NCBI GenBank assembly: GCA_001028815.1
Contig: LDJB01000001.1
Location: 577,634 to 641,633, forward strand
Reading direction: 5' to 3'
Source: Peptococcaceae bacterium 1109
GTDB taxonomy: Bacteria; Bacillota; Limnochordia; Darwinibacteriales; Darwinibacteriaceae
Length of the DNA stretch: 64,000 nt
The translations under genes were made by a program, and so were the position numbers. A model generated the notes under the pieces. It was not told where the DNA came from, did no database searches, and saw only the letters and a program-made list of their open reading frames with translations. Each line of letters starts with the position of its first letter. Within the stretch, counting starts at the first letter, position 1. Positions 35,122 to 43,863 of this stretch are shown here, piece after piece.

Positions 35122-36124
35122 CTATTTCCTTTCTAAGCGTACTGTCTGCAGCAAGGCCTGAGCCACCACGGCCGATAAGGGGCCGAGAAGGAGGCCCACT
35201 ACTCCCAGCAGGCGAAAGCCGATGTACAGGGCAAAGATCGTGGCCAGGGGATGGACTCCCAGCTGGGAGCGGAGGAGCTGCGGTTCCCAGACCTGTCTCA
35301 CAAGGAACAAGATGAGCCCTCCTGCCGCGCAAGCTATCGCCCGATCATACCTTCCCCCTACTGCTTCCACGATCACCAGGGGGATATACACACCGCTAGG
35401 CCCAACGCCTGGCATCAGGTCCAAAAGGCCGGCGACCATCCCTAGGACGACCGCAAAGGGAATTCCCACCAGGTTCAAAAACACAATGGTCAAGCCGGTG
35501 GTGAGGGCCACTAAACTGAGCTGGATGCGGAGGTACCCGAGTACGCCTTGGGAAACCTCCCGCTTAAGCCGCCTGATCCAGGCGTTCCAGCGGGGAGGCA
35601 AAAGGCGTGCTGCCCCATGCCCCAGCTGGGCCTTGTCTTTACAGATAAAAAAACGCGCTCATTGCGGCAACCAACCAAACAAACAGGCCGTCAGGTATGG
35701 CCGTCACTAAGCGCACCAGCCCATCACTAATCTGGGCTAACATGGCTCGGATTCGCTCGGTCAAGAGAGGACCCGTTTCGGACAGCGGATATGGTAGTTC
35801 CGCAATGAGGGCCTGATAACGGACAACAAGATCGGAGGATGCTTGGAGCCAGTCCGATGCCTGCTGCAGGCTGTTCACTTCTTCCCACAGGGCCGTTAAT
35901 AAAAGGGAGAGAAGGCCGATAGCTCCCGCAAAGAAGCAAAAAACAAGGGCAAAGGAAGCTGCGGCCCGGTTGACTCCGTGCATTTCTAAGCGAGTGATGA
36001 TGGGATCTAGGATAACAACTGCAATGAGAGCGATAATAAAGGGCGCTGCATAGGGGAGGATTACTTTGGCCCCAATCAGCGCGATGATAAACACTACGGC
36101 CGCCACTATCAGCTGCCGCTGCAC
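35122..36124 (-). pseudogene. AI-2E/YtvI family membrane protein gene, split by a T7 frameshift
   Basis: The first part (36124 to 35639, 161 codons) has four or five hydrophobic helices and runs GLFVWLVAAMSAFFYL, then TAA. The second part (frame ending at 35122) has the family's conserved C-terminal half: SQGVLGYLRIQLSLVAL, GVPFAVVLGMV-like, LMPGVGPSGVY. On the minus strand seven T (35653-35647) lie at the join. Dropping one T gives AFFICKDKAQLGHGAARLLPPRW and restores one protein of about 334 residues, the family length. PF01594 members include B. subtilis YtvI. Either a real frameshift, slippage at the homopolymer, or a sequencing error. It lies between cdsA and dxr. Confidence 0.87.
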
Positions 36125-36138
36125 TAACCCTCATCCCC

Positions 36139-36921
36139 TTAAGGGCCAGTGGGAACGTTGATTACGGTTAAAATGATGTAGAGAAGCGGCATTACAAAGG
36201 CTAAGGAGTCACATCGGTCCAGGATGCCCCCATGGCCCGGCAGTATCGAACCAGTGTCCTTGACGGACTTCTCTCGCTTGAGCGCCGACTCGCTCAGATC
36301 TCCAAGCTGGCCTGCGATGGACAGCAGAAAAGATACAACCACCGCAAAACCCAGGGGCTGCCCAAGCCATAGGGCTAGCCCACCGCCGCATACGGTTCCG
36401 GCGACACATCCAGAAATTGCCCCTTCTACGGACTTGTTCGGGCTGATGGTAGGTGCTAGCTTGGTCTTGCCAAAGCGCATGCCGCCAAAATAGGCAAAGG
36501 TATCTGTGGCCCAGGTGATGGCCAAGCCGTAGACAGACCACCACAGGCCGAAATGGTCTCGTACCAACCACATGAAGCTGAACGGCACAGCGACGTACAG
36601 GGCTCCCAGGATGTTCTCTGCTGCCGCGAAAGGTTTGTGGGCGAACACAGTGTTCCGCACCAAGAAGTAGAAGAGCTGTACAAACAGCCAGATGGCGATC
36701 TTGGTATCGCTCAGTTCACCATATGTGAGTAACACAAAAGATAGTCCCGCGGCAAAGAGGTACTCATACTGTACTTTGGGGCCAAGCAGGCGGGAAAACT
36801 CTACCAGGCCAACGATGACCGCGGCCAGAATTAGTCCTTGGAGGAGCAGCCCTCCATAATACAGGCAAATCCCCAGGAGGGGAATGCCGAACACAGCTGT
36901 GAGTATCCTAACTCGTAACAT
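36139..36921 (-). CDS. cdsA: Phosphatidate cytidylyltransferase
   Basis: 260-residue membrane enzyme that makes CDP-diacylglycerol from phosphatidate and CTP. It has about seven or eight hydrophobic helices and the C-terminal signature, read here as SALKREKSVKDTGSILPGHG then GILDRCDSL (about 212-240), which holds the metal-binding aspartates. It begins one base after the uppS stop region and the order uppS-cdsA-dxr-rseP matches many Bacillota. Confidence 0.95.
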   Translation of the reverse strand: MLRVRILTAVFGIPLLGICLYYGGLLLQGLILAAVIVGLVEFSRLLGPKVQYEYLFAAGLSFVLLTYGELSDTKIAIWLFVQLFYFLVRNTVFAHKPFAAAENILGALYVAVPFSFMWLVRDHFGLWWSVYGLAITWATDTFAYFGGMRFGKTKLAPTISPNKSVEGAISGCVAGTVCGGGLALWLGQPLGFAVVVSFLLSIAGQLGDLSESALKREKSVKDTGSILPGHGGILDRCDSLAFVMPLLYIILTVINVPTGP

Positions 36922-36922
36922 A

Positions 36923-37660
36923 CTAACCTTCCGATCCCTTCTGCGGTACTCGGCCGAATCGCCGCTCCCGCCCTGCGTAAGCCTTCAGGGCCGCTTCAAA
37001 CTCTTCCTCGCCGAAATCAGGCCACAATGTCTCTGTGACGTAGATTTCTGTATATGCCGACTGCCAGAGTAGGAAGTTACTTAGGCGCAGTTCGCCCCCG
37101 GTCCTGATCAAAAGGTCAGGGTCAGGGCAGTGACTGGTGTAGAGGTGCTGAGCAAACAAGGCATCGTCAATGGCCTCGGGGTCCAGTTCTCCTGCGGCAG
37201 CTTTTGCCGCGAGGCGCCGGGCCGCGGTGACTATTTCTGTGCGGCTGCCGTAGTTGAACGCCACGTTCAACGTTAAGGCGCTGTTGCCTGCGGTGCGGGC
37301 TTCAGCCCGTTCCCACAACTGTTGAACCCCAGCAGAAAGGGAGCCCCTGTCGCCTACGAGGACTACTTTGACCCCTTCCTTCTCCAGCTCATCGATTTCC
37401 TTGAAAAATGTCTCGTGCATTAAGTTCATGAGAAACTGCACTTCTTCAGCAGGCCGGGCCCAGTTCTCAGTGCTGAAGGCATAGACGGTCAAGGTTTTTA
37501 TGCCGCGGCGCTTAGCAAACCGCACCGCAGTTTTAAGGGCGGCGACGCCCTTGCGGTGGCCCATGACCCGGGGCAGGGACCGCCTCTGGGCCCACCGCCC
37601 GTTTCCATCCATGATAATGGCGACATGAGCCGGTATTGCTGCCTGTTCTATTTCCACCAA
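36923..37660 (-). CDS. uppS: Isoprenyl transferase (undecaprenyl diphosphate synthase)
   Basis: 245-residue cis-prenyltransferase that builds the C55 carrier for cell-wall synthesis. The pyrophosphate-binding signature HVAIIMDGNGRWAQRR (about 12-27, Asp18) and the C-terminal DLLIRTGGELRLSNFLLWQ segment split across about 178-196 are present. The start is TTG at 37660, eight bases after GGAGG (a GTG follows immediately). It lies 12 bases after a 73-residue unknown gene. Confidence 0.95.
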   Translation of the reverse strand: MVEIEQAAIPAHVAIIMDGNGRWAQRRSLPRVMGHRKGVAALKTAVRFAKRRGIKTLTVYAFSTENWARPAEEVQFLMNLMHETFFKEIDELEKEGVKVVLVGDRGSLSAGVQQLWERAEARTAGNSALTLNVAFNYGSRTEIVTAARRLAAKAAAGELDPEAIDDALFAQHLYTSHCPDPDLLIRTGGELRLSNFLLWQSAYTEIYVTETLWPDFGEEEFEAALKAYAGRERRFGRVPQKGSEG

Positions 37661-37672
37661 TGGGCTTCCCTC

Positions 37673-37890
37673 CTAGTTGACTGACCAATCGGGCGTACCT
37701 ACGATCAACCGAAGCTTGTCGTTGGTTTGCACCGCGATGACACGCAGTTCTTCTGGATCAGCAGTCTTCCGAGGAGGGGCGGTGACAACTATTTCGTAGC
37801 TTACCGCCTCCTCTTGCAGGATTTCCTCTGCTTCCTCCCTGGAATAGCCTACTAGAAGGGTCCAATCGACGGAATCTAAGGGTTTAATGC

Positions 37891-37894
<4 letters not shown>
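37673..37894 (-). CDS. Conserved-looking small protein of unknown function, between frr and uppS
   Basis: 73 residues from a TTG at 37894 that overlaps the frr stop by four bases, with AAGGAG about 11 bases upstream. The frame opens [20 protein letters not shown] and ends [12 protein letters not shown]. Tight packing and coupling to frr argue for a real gene. It has no membrane helix or cysteine motif; the alternating strand-helix pattern ([46 protein letters not shown]) suggests a small alpha/beta fold. I do not recognise the family. Confidence 0.75.
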
Positions 37895-39184
<1,290 letters not shown>

Positions 39185-39224
39185 CTATTTATTCTTCCTG
39201 AACTTAATTTTCCCTTTTCATGGC

Positions 39225-39252
39225 AAAAAAAGAGAACACCGAGGTGTCCTCT
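39225..39252 (-). terminator. Rho-independent terminator at the end of tsf
   Basis: AGAGGACACC (39252-39243) pairs with GGTGTTCTCT (39240-39231), one G-T pair, followed by six T. It begins in the tsf stop codon, so it would cut most rpsB-tsf transcripts before pyrH. Confidence 0.88.
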
Positions 39253-39905
39253 TATTGCCCCATTTGAGCTTGAACTTCAGCTGCGAAATCCTCTTGCCGC
39301 TTCTCGATGCCTTCTCCCCGTTCAAAACGGGCAAAGCGCCGCACGGCAATGTTTTCACCGATCTTCGCAATCTTGGCGGTGATGAGGTCGCCCACTGTGA
39401 TATCTGGATCCTTTACAAACGGCTGGTCTAAGAGGCAGATTTCCTTCACGAAGCGCTCGATCTTACCTTCCACGATCTTGTCGATGATCTTCTCGGGCTT
39501 GCCTTCGTTCAGTGCAATCTGTCTGTAGAGCTTGCGCTCGTGCTCCAGGACTTCCTCAGGAATTTCGTCCCGCTTGACGTACTCGGGGCGAGATGCGGCG
39601 ATGTGCATCGCGATGTCTTTCGCAAGTTCTTTAAACTCATCTGTTTTGGCGACGAAATCGGTCTCACAGTTAACTTCCACCAAGACACCAATCCGTCCGC
39701 CCATGTGAATGTACGATTCTACTAAGCCTTCTGCAGCGATGCGGCCGGCTTTTTTAGAAGCTGCAGCCAAGCCCTTTTCTCGTAAGTAGTCGACGGCCTT
39801 TTCCATATCGCCGTTCGTCTCGGAAAGGGCCTTCTTGCAGTCCATCATGCCCGCGCCGGTCTTTTCACGGAGTTCCTTGACCATTGCGGCAGTGATATTT
39901 GCCAT
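39252..39905 (-). CDS. tsf: Elongation factor Ts
   Basis: 217 residues. It is the nucleotide exchange factor for EF-Tu. It has the N-terminal UBA-like domain ([20 protein letters not shown], about 10-29) and the core [17 protein letters not shown] (about 74-90). The ATG at 39905 (MANITAAMV) has GAGGAGGGA upstream; the longer frame lacks homology. It follows rpsB with a 73-base gap that holds a hairpin. Confidence 0.96.
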   Translation of the reverse strand: MANITAAMVKELREKTGAGMMDCKKALSETNGDMEKAVDYLREKGLAAASKKAGRIAAEGLVESYIHMGGRIGVLVEVNCETDFVAKTDEFKELAKDIAMHIAASRPEYVKRDEIPEEVLEHERKLYRQIALNEGKPEKIIDKIVEGKIERFVKEICLLDQPFVKDPDITVGDLITAKIAKIGENIAVRRFARFERGEGIEKRQEDFAAEVQAQMGQ

Positions 39906-39933
39906 GGGATCCCTCCTCTGGTTTTGGTAACGA

Positions 39934-39967
39934 AAAGGGGAAGAGAGCTCTCCTCTCACTCCCCTTT
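39934..39967 (-). terminator. Hairpin between rpsB and tsf, possible attenuator
   Basis: AAAGGGG (39967-39961, minus strand) pairs with CCCCTTT (39940-39934), with an inner GAGAG/CTCTC stem, giving a long hairpin followed by TC and few T. The T-run is weak, so partial termination between rpsB and tsf is more likely than a full stop. Confidence 0.6.
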
Positions 39968-39978
39968 ATGTCTGTTGC

Positions 39979-40737
39979 TTACGCCTCTACACCGGCTTCT
40001 TCAGTTTCGGAATAATCCACAGCCGCCTCTGCTTCCTGAATAGGAGCTTCGCTGTGGCCTTCCCGTGCTTCAACCACCGCATCAGCGATGATGCCTGTGA
40101 GAAGCTTTACGGCCCGAATAGCATCATCGTTTCCGGGAATGATGTAATCAACTTCATCTGGGTCGCAGTTGGTGTCAACGATGGCTACGATGGGAATACC
40201 CAACTTGCGTGCTTCAGCAACCGCAATCCGTTCCTTGCGTGGGTCAACCACAAACACGGCTCCTGGGAGCGTCTTCATGCCCCGGATGCCGCCGAGGAAT
40301 CGGTTCAAGCGGTCTCTTTCCTTCCGCAGCCCGATAACTTCCTTCTTGGGCAGCACATCAAAGGAACCATCTTCCTCCATGCGTTCGATTTCATCCAGGC
40401 GAGCGATCCGGGAAGCGATGGTTTTGAAGTTCGTCAGCGTTCCACCAAGCCAGCGCTGGTTCACATAGAACATTCCGCACCGTTCAGCTTCTTCTTTGAT
40501 GGTCTCCTGGGCTTGCTTCTTGGTGCCCACAAAGAGGATTCTCTCCCCATTAGCCACCAAATCCCGGACGAACCGATAGGCCTCATCAACTTTGCGCACT
40601 GTCTTCTGCAGGTCGATGATGTAGATGCCGTTCCTCTCGGTGAAAATGTACTCAGCCATTTTCGGGTTCCATCTGCGGGTTTGATGACCAAAGTGAACGC
40701 CGGCCTCCAATAGCTGCTTCATTGTAACAACGGCCAA
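39979..40737 (-). CDS. rpsB: 30S ribosomal protein S2
   Basis: 252 residues. The start is TTG at 40737, eight bases after AGGAGG, giving [19 protein letters not shown], the normal S2 N-terminus; a GTG at 40746 overlaps the ribosome-binding site. Conserved segments: [12 protein letters not shown] and [13 protein letters not shown]. The last 25 residues are acidic. Transcribed from its own promoter and followed by tsf. Confidence 0.97.
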   Translation of the reverse strand: MAVVTMKQLLEAGVHFGHQTRRWNPKMAEYIFTERNGIYIIDLQKTVRKVDEAYRFVRDLVANGERILFVGTKKQAQETIKEEAERCGMFYVNQRWLGGTLTNFKTIASRIARLDEIERMEEDGSFDVLPKKEVIGLRKERDRLNRFLGGIRGMKTLPGAVFVVDPRKERIAVAEARKLGIPIVAIVDTNCDPDEVDYIIPGNDDAIRAVKLLTGIIADAVVEAREGHSEAPIQEAEAAVDYSETEEAGVEA

Positions 40738-40757
40738 GTCGTCCACCTCCTTTCTGT

Positions 40758-40811
40758 GTTAGTTCCTCCGCTTCCTTCCTCTACTAACGGGACCCCTTGC
40801 GGCACCACCGC
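40758..40811 (-). promoter_or_regulatory. Structured leader of rpsB
   Basis: The roughly 100-base leader contains GTTAGT/ACTAAC (40788-40783 with 40763-40758, 19-base loop) and GCGGTGGTGCCGC (40811-40799), which can fold by itself (GCGG/CCGC). S2 often represses its own mRNA through leader structure; that role is possible here but not shown. Confidence 0.35.
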
Positions 40812-40847
40812 TCGTATCGGGAAGCGTGTGTTTTTACACCAATGTTT

Positions 40848-40876
40848 AATATACCACAAGTTGGGCAGGACATCAA
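40848..40876 (-). promoter_or_regulatory. Sigma-A promoter of rpsB
   Basis: TTGATG (40871-40876) and TATATT (40848-40853) are 17 bases apart, a strong match to the vegetative consensus. The -35 overlaps the stop codon of the SwrB-like gene, which separates the flagellar cluster from the translation block. Confidence 0.75.
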
Positions 40877-41271
40877 GGGGAAATGCTGTCATTTAGCGCC
40901 AAAATCAGCTGTACCTCCCCCACACCTACGCCCAGCTGTTTGGCAATGGCGAGGTCGTCCAAGCCCTGCTCCTTGAGTTCTAAGACGGCCTTCACCTTTG
41001 GAGAGGCGAGATCGCCGTTCTTAAAGGCTTTGACCACATCTTCCGAGAGGCGCAGCAGGCGCTGTTCCCCTTGGTTGATGGCTTCTAGGATCGCCTGGTA
41101 CTTCTGGTCTAGCTCGGCTTCACGCTCTTCGATGCGGCCCATGAGCTCTTCCGCCATCTCCTCTAGGAGAGAGAAGTCTGGTGTAGGTTTGACCAGCATA
41201 CCAGGGCGCAACAAGACTAGCGCCACCACAGCCAGCATGGCGCCAAGCAAAAAAACCACGAAAAACTCCAT
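40873..41271 (-). CDS. SwrB-like / DUF6115-type membrane-anchored protein (assigned by position and layout)
   Basis: 132 residues from an ATG at 41271 with AGGAGG upstream. One N-terminal membrane helix (EFFVVFLLGAMLAVVALVLL, residues 2-21), a charged coiled coil (about 34-75, EEMAEELMGRIEEREAEL) and a C-terminal helix-turn-helix-like end (KVKAVLELKEQGLDDLAIAK then QLGVGVGEV). In B. subtilis the gene between sigD and rpsB is swrB, a single-pass protein that promotes flagellar assembly. Layout and place agree, but sequence similarity to SwrB cannot be judged by eye. The frame upstream to 41424 is spurious. Confidence 0.7.
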   Translation of the reverse strand: MEFFVVFLLGAMLAVVALVLLRPGMLVKPTPDFSLLEEMAEELMGRIEEREAELDQKYQAILEAINQGEQRLLRLSEDVVKAFKNGDLASPKVKAVLELKEQGLDDLAIAKQLGVGVGEVQLILALNDSISP

Positions 41272-41284
41272 GTTGGGTGCCTCC

Positions 41285-41545
41285 TCAGGCCCGAATGTCG
41301 ATCCCGCGCTTGGGCGAACCCTTTTTCTTCTTCTGTCCCCGCCCTTGGCCTTCTTGGCCTTCCTTACGGGGCCGGACCTTGACGTCTGTAGGAGCGCGCT
41401 CAATGCGCTGCTGACGCCGGTCAAACTCTTGGCTCACTTGGGGGGCAAGCCTTCCCGCGGCATCTGGGTCGGTTGCCCGCTGGTAGCGGTTTACCTGATC
41501 TGTGCGGGTCACAAGGACCTGAAAATCCGGGAACTTTATGGACAT
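41285..41545 (-). CDS. Small basic protein of unknown function behind the flagellar sigma factor
   Basis: 86 residues from an ATG at 41545 with GAGGAGGG nine bases before it. The N-terminal part (MSIKFPDFQVLVTRTDQVN) looks folded; the C-terminal half is disordered and very basic (KVRPRKEGQEGQGRGQKKKK). I do not recognise it by name, although small genes of this kind often follow sigD in clostridial flagellar clusters. No membrane helix. It sits between the sigma factor and the SwrB-like gene with gaps of 13-20 bases. Confidence 0.7.
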   Translation of the reverse strand: MSIKFPDFQVLVTRTDQVNRYQRATDPDAAGRLAPQVSQEFDRRQQRIERAPTDVKVRPRKEGQEGQGRGQKKKKGSPKRGIDIRA

Positions 41546-41565
41546 AAGATCCCTCCTCTGGGCGC

Positions 41566-42336
41566 TTAGAACCACTGGAGCTTGGTGCGTAGGTTCATAA
41601 TGGCCTTAGTATGGATCTGGGATACCCGGGACTCGGTAACTCCTAAGACGTGCCCAATCTCCTTCAGTGTAAGCCCATCGTGGTAATACAGGGATAGCAC
41701 GAGCCGTTCCCGCTCACTTAGCTGTTCTACCGCTGCAGTGAGTTCCGCTAAGGATTCGGTTTGGATCAAGTCATGGTCAACGGGTTGCTCGTCGTTGACC
41801 ACAAGGTCGGCAATCCGCACTGCTTCATCTGGGGATTCCCCGCCCACTAGGTCGTCTAAGGAGATCAGCACGGTGCCCCGTACTTCATCAAGCATTTGGT
41901 AGTAGCGCTCCATAGGGACTTCTAGGGCTGCAGCCACTTCGTCATCACTAGGCGAACGCCCCAGTCTGTTTGTGAGGACTTGAATGGTCTCCTCGAGTGC
42001 TTTCGCCTTTGCCCTAGTGCTCCGGGGTACCCAATCTGCGGACCTGAGCCCATCGATTATTGCTCCGCGGATTCTGGTGGTTGCATAGGTCTCGAATTTT
42101 ACATCCCGTTCCGGGTCGAACTTATCTACCGCATCCAGCAAGCCAAAGGCACCGTAGCTCTCTAGATCTTCTAGTTCCACGTTATTTGGCATGTGCATGG
42201 CTAAACGGCCGGCGACATACTTCACTAGAGGTGCATATAGTTCGATTAGGGCTTGGCGGGCCTGTTTGTCTTGTTTTGCTTTATATCTTTCCCAAAGCCG
42301 ATCCGCATGTGCGGTATGGTTTGTCAAATCCCTCAA
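41566..42336 (-). CDS. sigD: RNA polymerase sigma factor for flagellar genes (FliA/SigD/WhiG family)
   Basis: 256 residues. Sigma-28 type: region 2 (DLESYGAFGLLDAVDKFDPE near 57-76, KFETYATTRIRGAIIDGLRS), region 3 and a region 4 helix-turn-helix (LTLKEIGHVLGVTESRVSQI, about 223-242). It transcribes late flagellar genes once FlgM is exported. The start is TTG at 42336 overlapping the PilZ stop; a second TTG at 42327 is also possible. Its place in the flagellar cluster just ahead of rpsB matches sigD of B. subtilis. Confidence 0.93.
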   Translation of the reverse strand: MRDLTNHTAHADRLWERYKAKQDKQARQALIELYAPLVKYVAGRLAMHMPNNVELEDLESYGAFGLLDAVDKFDPERDVKFETYATTRIRGAIIDGLRSADWVPRSTRAKAKALEETIQVLTNRLGRSPSDDEVAAALEVPMERYYQMLDEVRGTVLISLDDLVGGESPDEAVRIADLVVNDEQPVDHDLIQTESLAELTAAVEQLSERERLVLSLYYHDGLTLKEIGHVLGVTESRVSQIHTKAIMNLRTKLQWF

Positions 42337-42992
42337 CTCCCACCTGCGTGCGGCTGAATCAGCCCCTTGCGGCGCAGCTCAAGCTGGCGCTGATAGACGT
42401 ATTGGATGATGGCTTTTCGATCCCGTTCAGGGAGATTGACAAAGGAGACACCGTAACCAAAGCCTTCTTCTCCGTCCTCTACACGCACGATTTCGCCATA
42501 GGCTTGAATAGAGCCTTGCTCAAGGGGCAGGCAAAGCCAGATTATGTCCCCTGCAGCCAATGCTTCTTGGGCCAGCATCCACAGGCCGCCCCCGCTCAGG
42601 TTGAGGATCGAACACTGGCTAACGGCCTGGATTTGGCCGTCCAGTACCGGCGCATACGTGGTTTCCAGGAGCACATCGACGCGGACAAACATGCGCTCTT
42701 GGATTTTCTGCCACGGTTCAAAGAGGCGTACCTCCAACATGGGCACTTGACCCCGCACTCTGCGGATCACAATCCCCTTGGCTATGTAACGCCCTTGACC
42801 GGTGAGGCTAGTATCCTTATACTCCAACTGGACTCTGCTCCCGATGCCTATGGGTACAAGAGTGCGCCGCTCAATGGGCGCTGCCACCAGCACCACATCA
42901 TCTTGCACATCTTCGATCTTGGTGATGTGGATGGATGAGCCGTGGGCAGTCTCTACGTACAATGTGATCTTCTGGTTTGGCAGTACTGACAT
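42333..42992 (-). CDS. PilZ domain protein, YcgR-like flagellar brake
   Basis: 219 residues. N-terminal YcgR-like barrel (about 1-95, ITLYVETAHGSSIHITKIED) and C-terminal PilZ domain. The c-di-GMP motifs are intact: RMFVR (RxxxR) and NLSGGG (NxSxxG), so ligand binding is likely. Such proteins slow or stop the motor when c-di-GMP is high; B. subtilis MotI/YpfA acts on MotA. The ATG at 42992 is preceded by GGGGGGT. It lies between flhG and the sigma factor, where B. subtilis has the che genes. Confidence 0.9.
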   Translation of the reverse strand: MSVLPNQKITLYVETAHGSSIHITKIEDVQDDVVLVAAPIERRTLVPIGIGSRVQLEYKDTSLTGQGRYIAKGIVIRRVRGQVPMLEVRLFEPWQKIQERMFVRVDVLLETTYAPVLDGQIQAVSQCSILNLSGGGLWMLAQEALAAGDIIWLCLPLEQGSIQAYGEIVRVEDGEEGFGYGVSFVNLPERDRKAIIQYVYQRQLELRRKGLIQPHAGGS

Positions 42993-43002
42993 CCTTACCC
43001 CC

Positions 43003-43863
43003 CTAGGCCCGCAATAGGCGGTGGATCCTGTTAAAAAAGCGCTGGATGCCGTTCTCTGCGACCTGTTCTCCCTGGTTTGTCCCTGCAAGGCTCTGTCCGA
43101 TCCGGCGGATCGCCCGGCTGGCCAGAGATGAAGGGTACGCCAGCAACACAGGGCGCTGCTCGCTCACTGCGCTCACCACGTGGTGGTCGTAGAGGATATA
43201 ACCGGCATAGCGCAGCTCTTGGTCAAGGAACTGCCGCACTACCATCCCCAGCTTATCTGCGGCCAGTCCCGCTTCTTGAGGGCTGTGGGCCATGTTCACC
43301 ACCAAGTGGATGGGTGTAAGGGGGCTTTGTTGCAGTATTACCTTGATGATCCCATAGGCGTCAGTGATCGCTGTTGGTTCAGGGGTAGTCACAACAACCA
43401 CTTCTGTGGCTGCCAGTGCAAAGCTTATTACATTCCGGTGGATGCCCGCACCAGTATCAAGGAGAATAAAATCGAACTCATTCAGCTCGTCTAAGGCCTT
43501 CGCAAAGGCATCCAAGCGAGGCACGCTCAAGTTAGCAATTTCGTACAGACCAGCTCCGCCTGCTAAGACCTTCAAGCCATTGGGCCCGTCCACCAGTATT
43601 TCACTCACGAGCTTTGTGCCTGTTAAGACGTGAGTGAGGTTGTACGTTGGGGAGATCCCCAGCACAATATCGGCGTTTGCCATACCCAGATCCACATCCA
43701 CCAGCAAGACCCGAAAGCCTTGCTCTAGAAGGGCCAGGGAAAGGTTGACCGAGACATTGGTCTTTCCCACCCCGCCTTTACCGCTGGTGATCGCAACAAT
43801 CCTTGGCCCCGACGTGCCGCTTCGGTTCACCATTCTCCGCAGAGCTTGAGCCTGATTAATCAT
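43003..43863 (-). CDS. flhG: MinD/ParA-type ATPase FlhG
   Basis: 286 residues. Deviant Walker A SGKGGVGKT (27-35), Walker A' DVDLGMANADIVLG (about 56-69) and a DTGAG switch near 135. FlhG counts and places flagella with FlhF and contacts FliY/FliM in Bacillota. The C-terminal amphipathic membrane helix is expected but not clear by eye. It overlaps flhF by four bases. Confidence 0.94.
   Translation of the reverse strand: MINQAQALRRMVNRSGTSGPRIVAITSGKGGVGKTNVSVNLSLALLEQGFRVLLVDVDLGMANADIVLGISPTYNLTHVLTGTKLVSEILVDGPNGLKVLAGGAGLYEIANLSVPRLDAFAKALDELNEFDFILLDTGAGIHRNVISFALAATEVVVVTTPEPTAITDAYGIIKVILQQSPLTPIHLVVNMAHSPQEAGLAADKLGMVVRQFLDQELRYAGYILYDHHVVSAVSEQRPVLLAYPSSLASRAIRRIGQSLAGTNQGEQVAENGIQRFFNRIHRLLRA

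Noticed and set aside
33974-35332. Long N-terminal extension of Dxr (71 residues)
   Set aside because: The extension overlaps the upstream membrane gene, has no homology, and the ATG at 35119 has a well-spaced ribosome-binding site.
40747-40847. A T-box riboswitch in front of rpsB
   Set aside because: The leader is only about 100 bases, lacks room for a specifier stem, the T-box core has a changed base, and rpsB is not an amino-acid gene. Kept only as a T-box-like motif.
42060-42938. Plus-strand open frame of 292 codons across the sigma factor and PilZ genes
   Set aside because: It spans two real minus-strand genes and their junction, and its translation has no recognisable motif.
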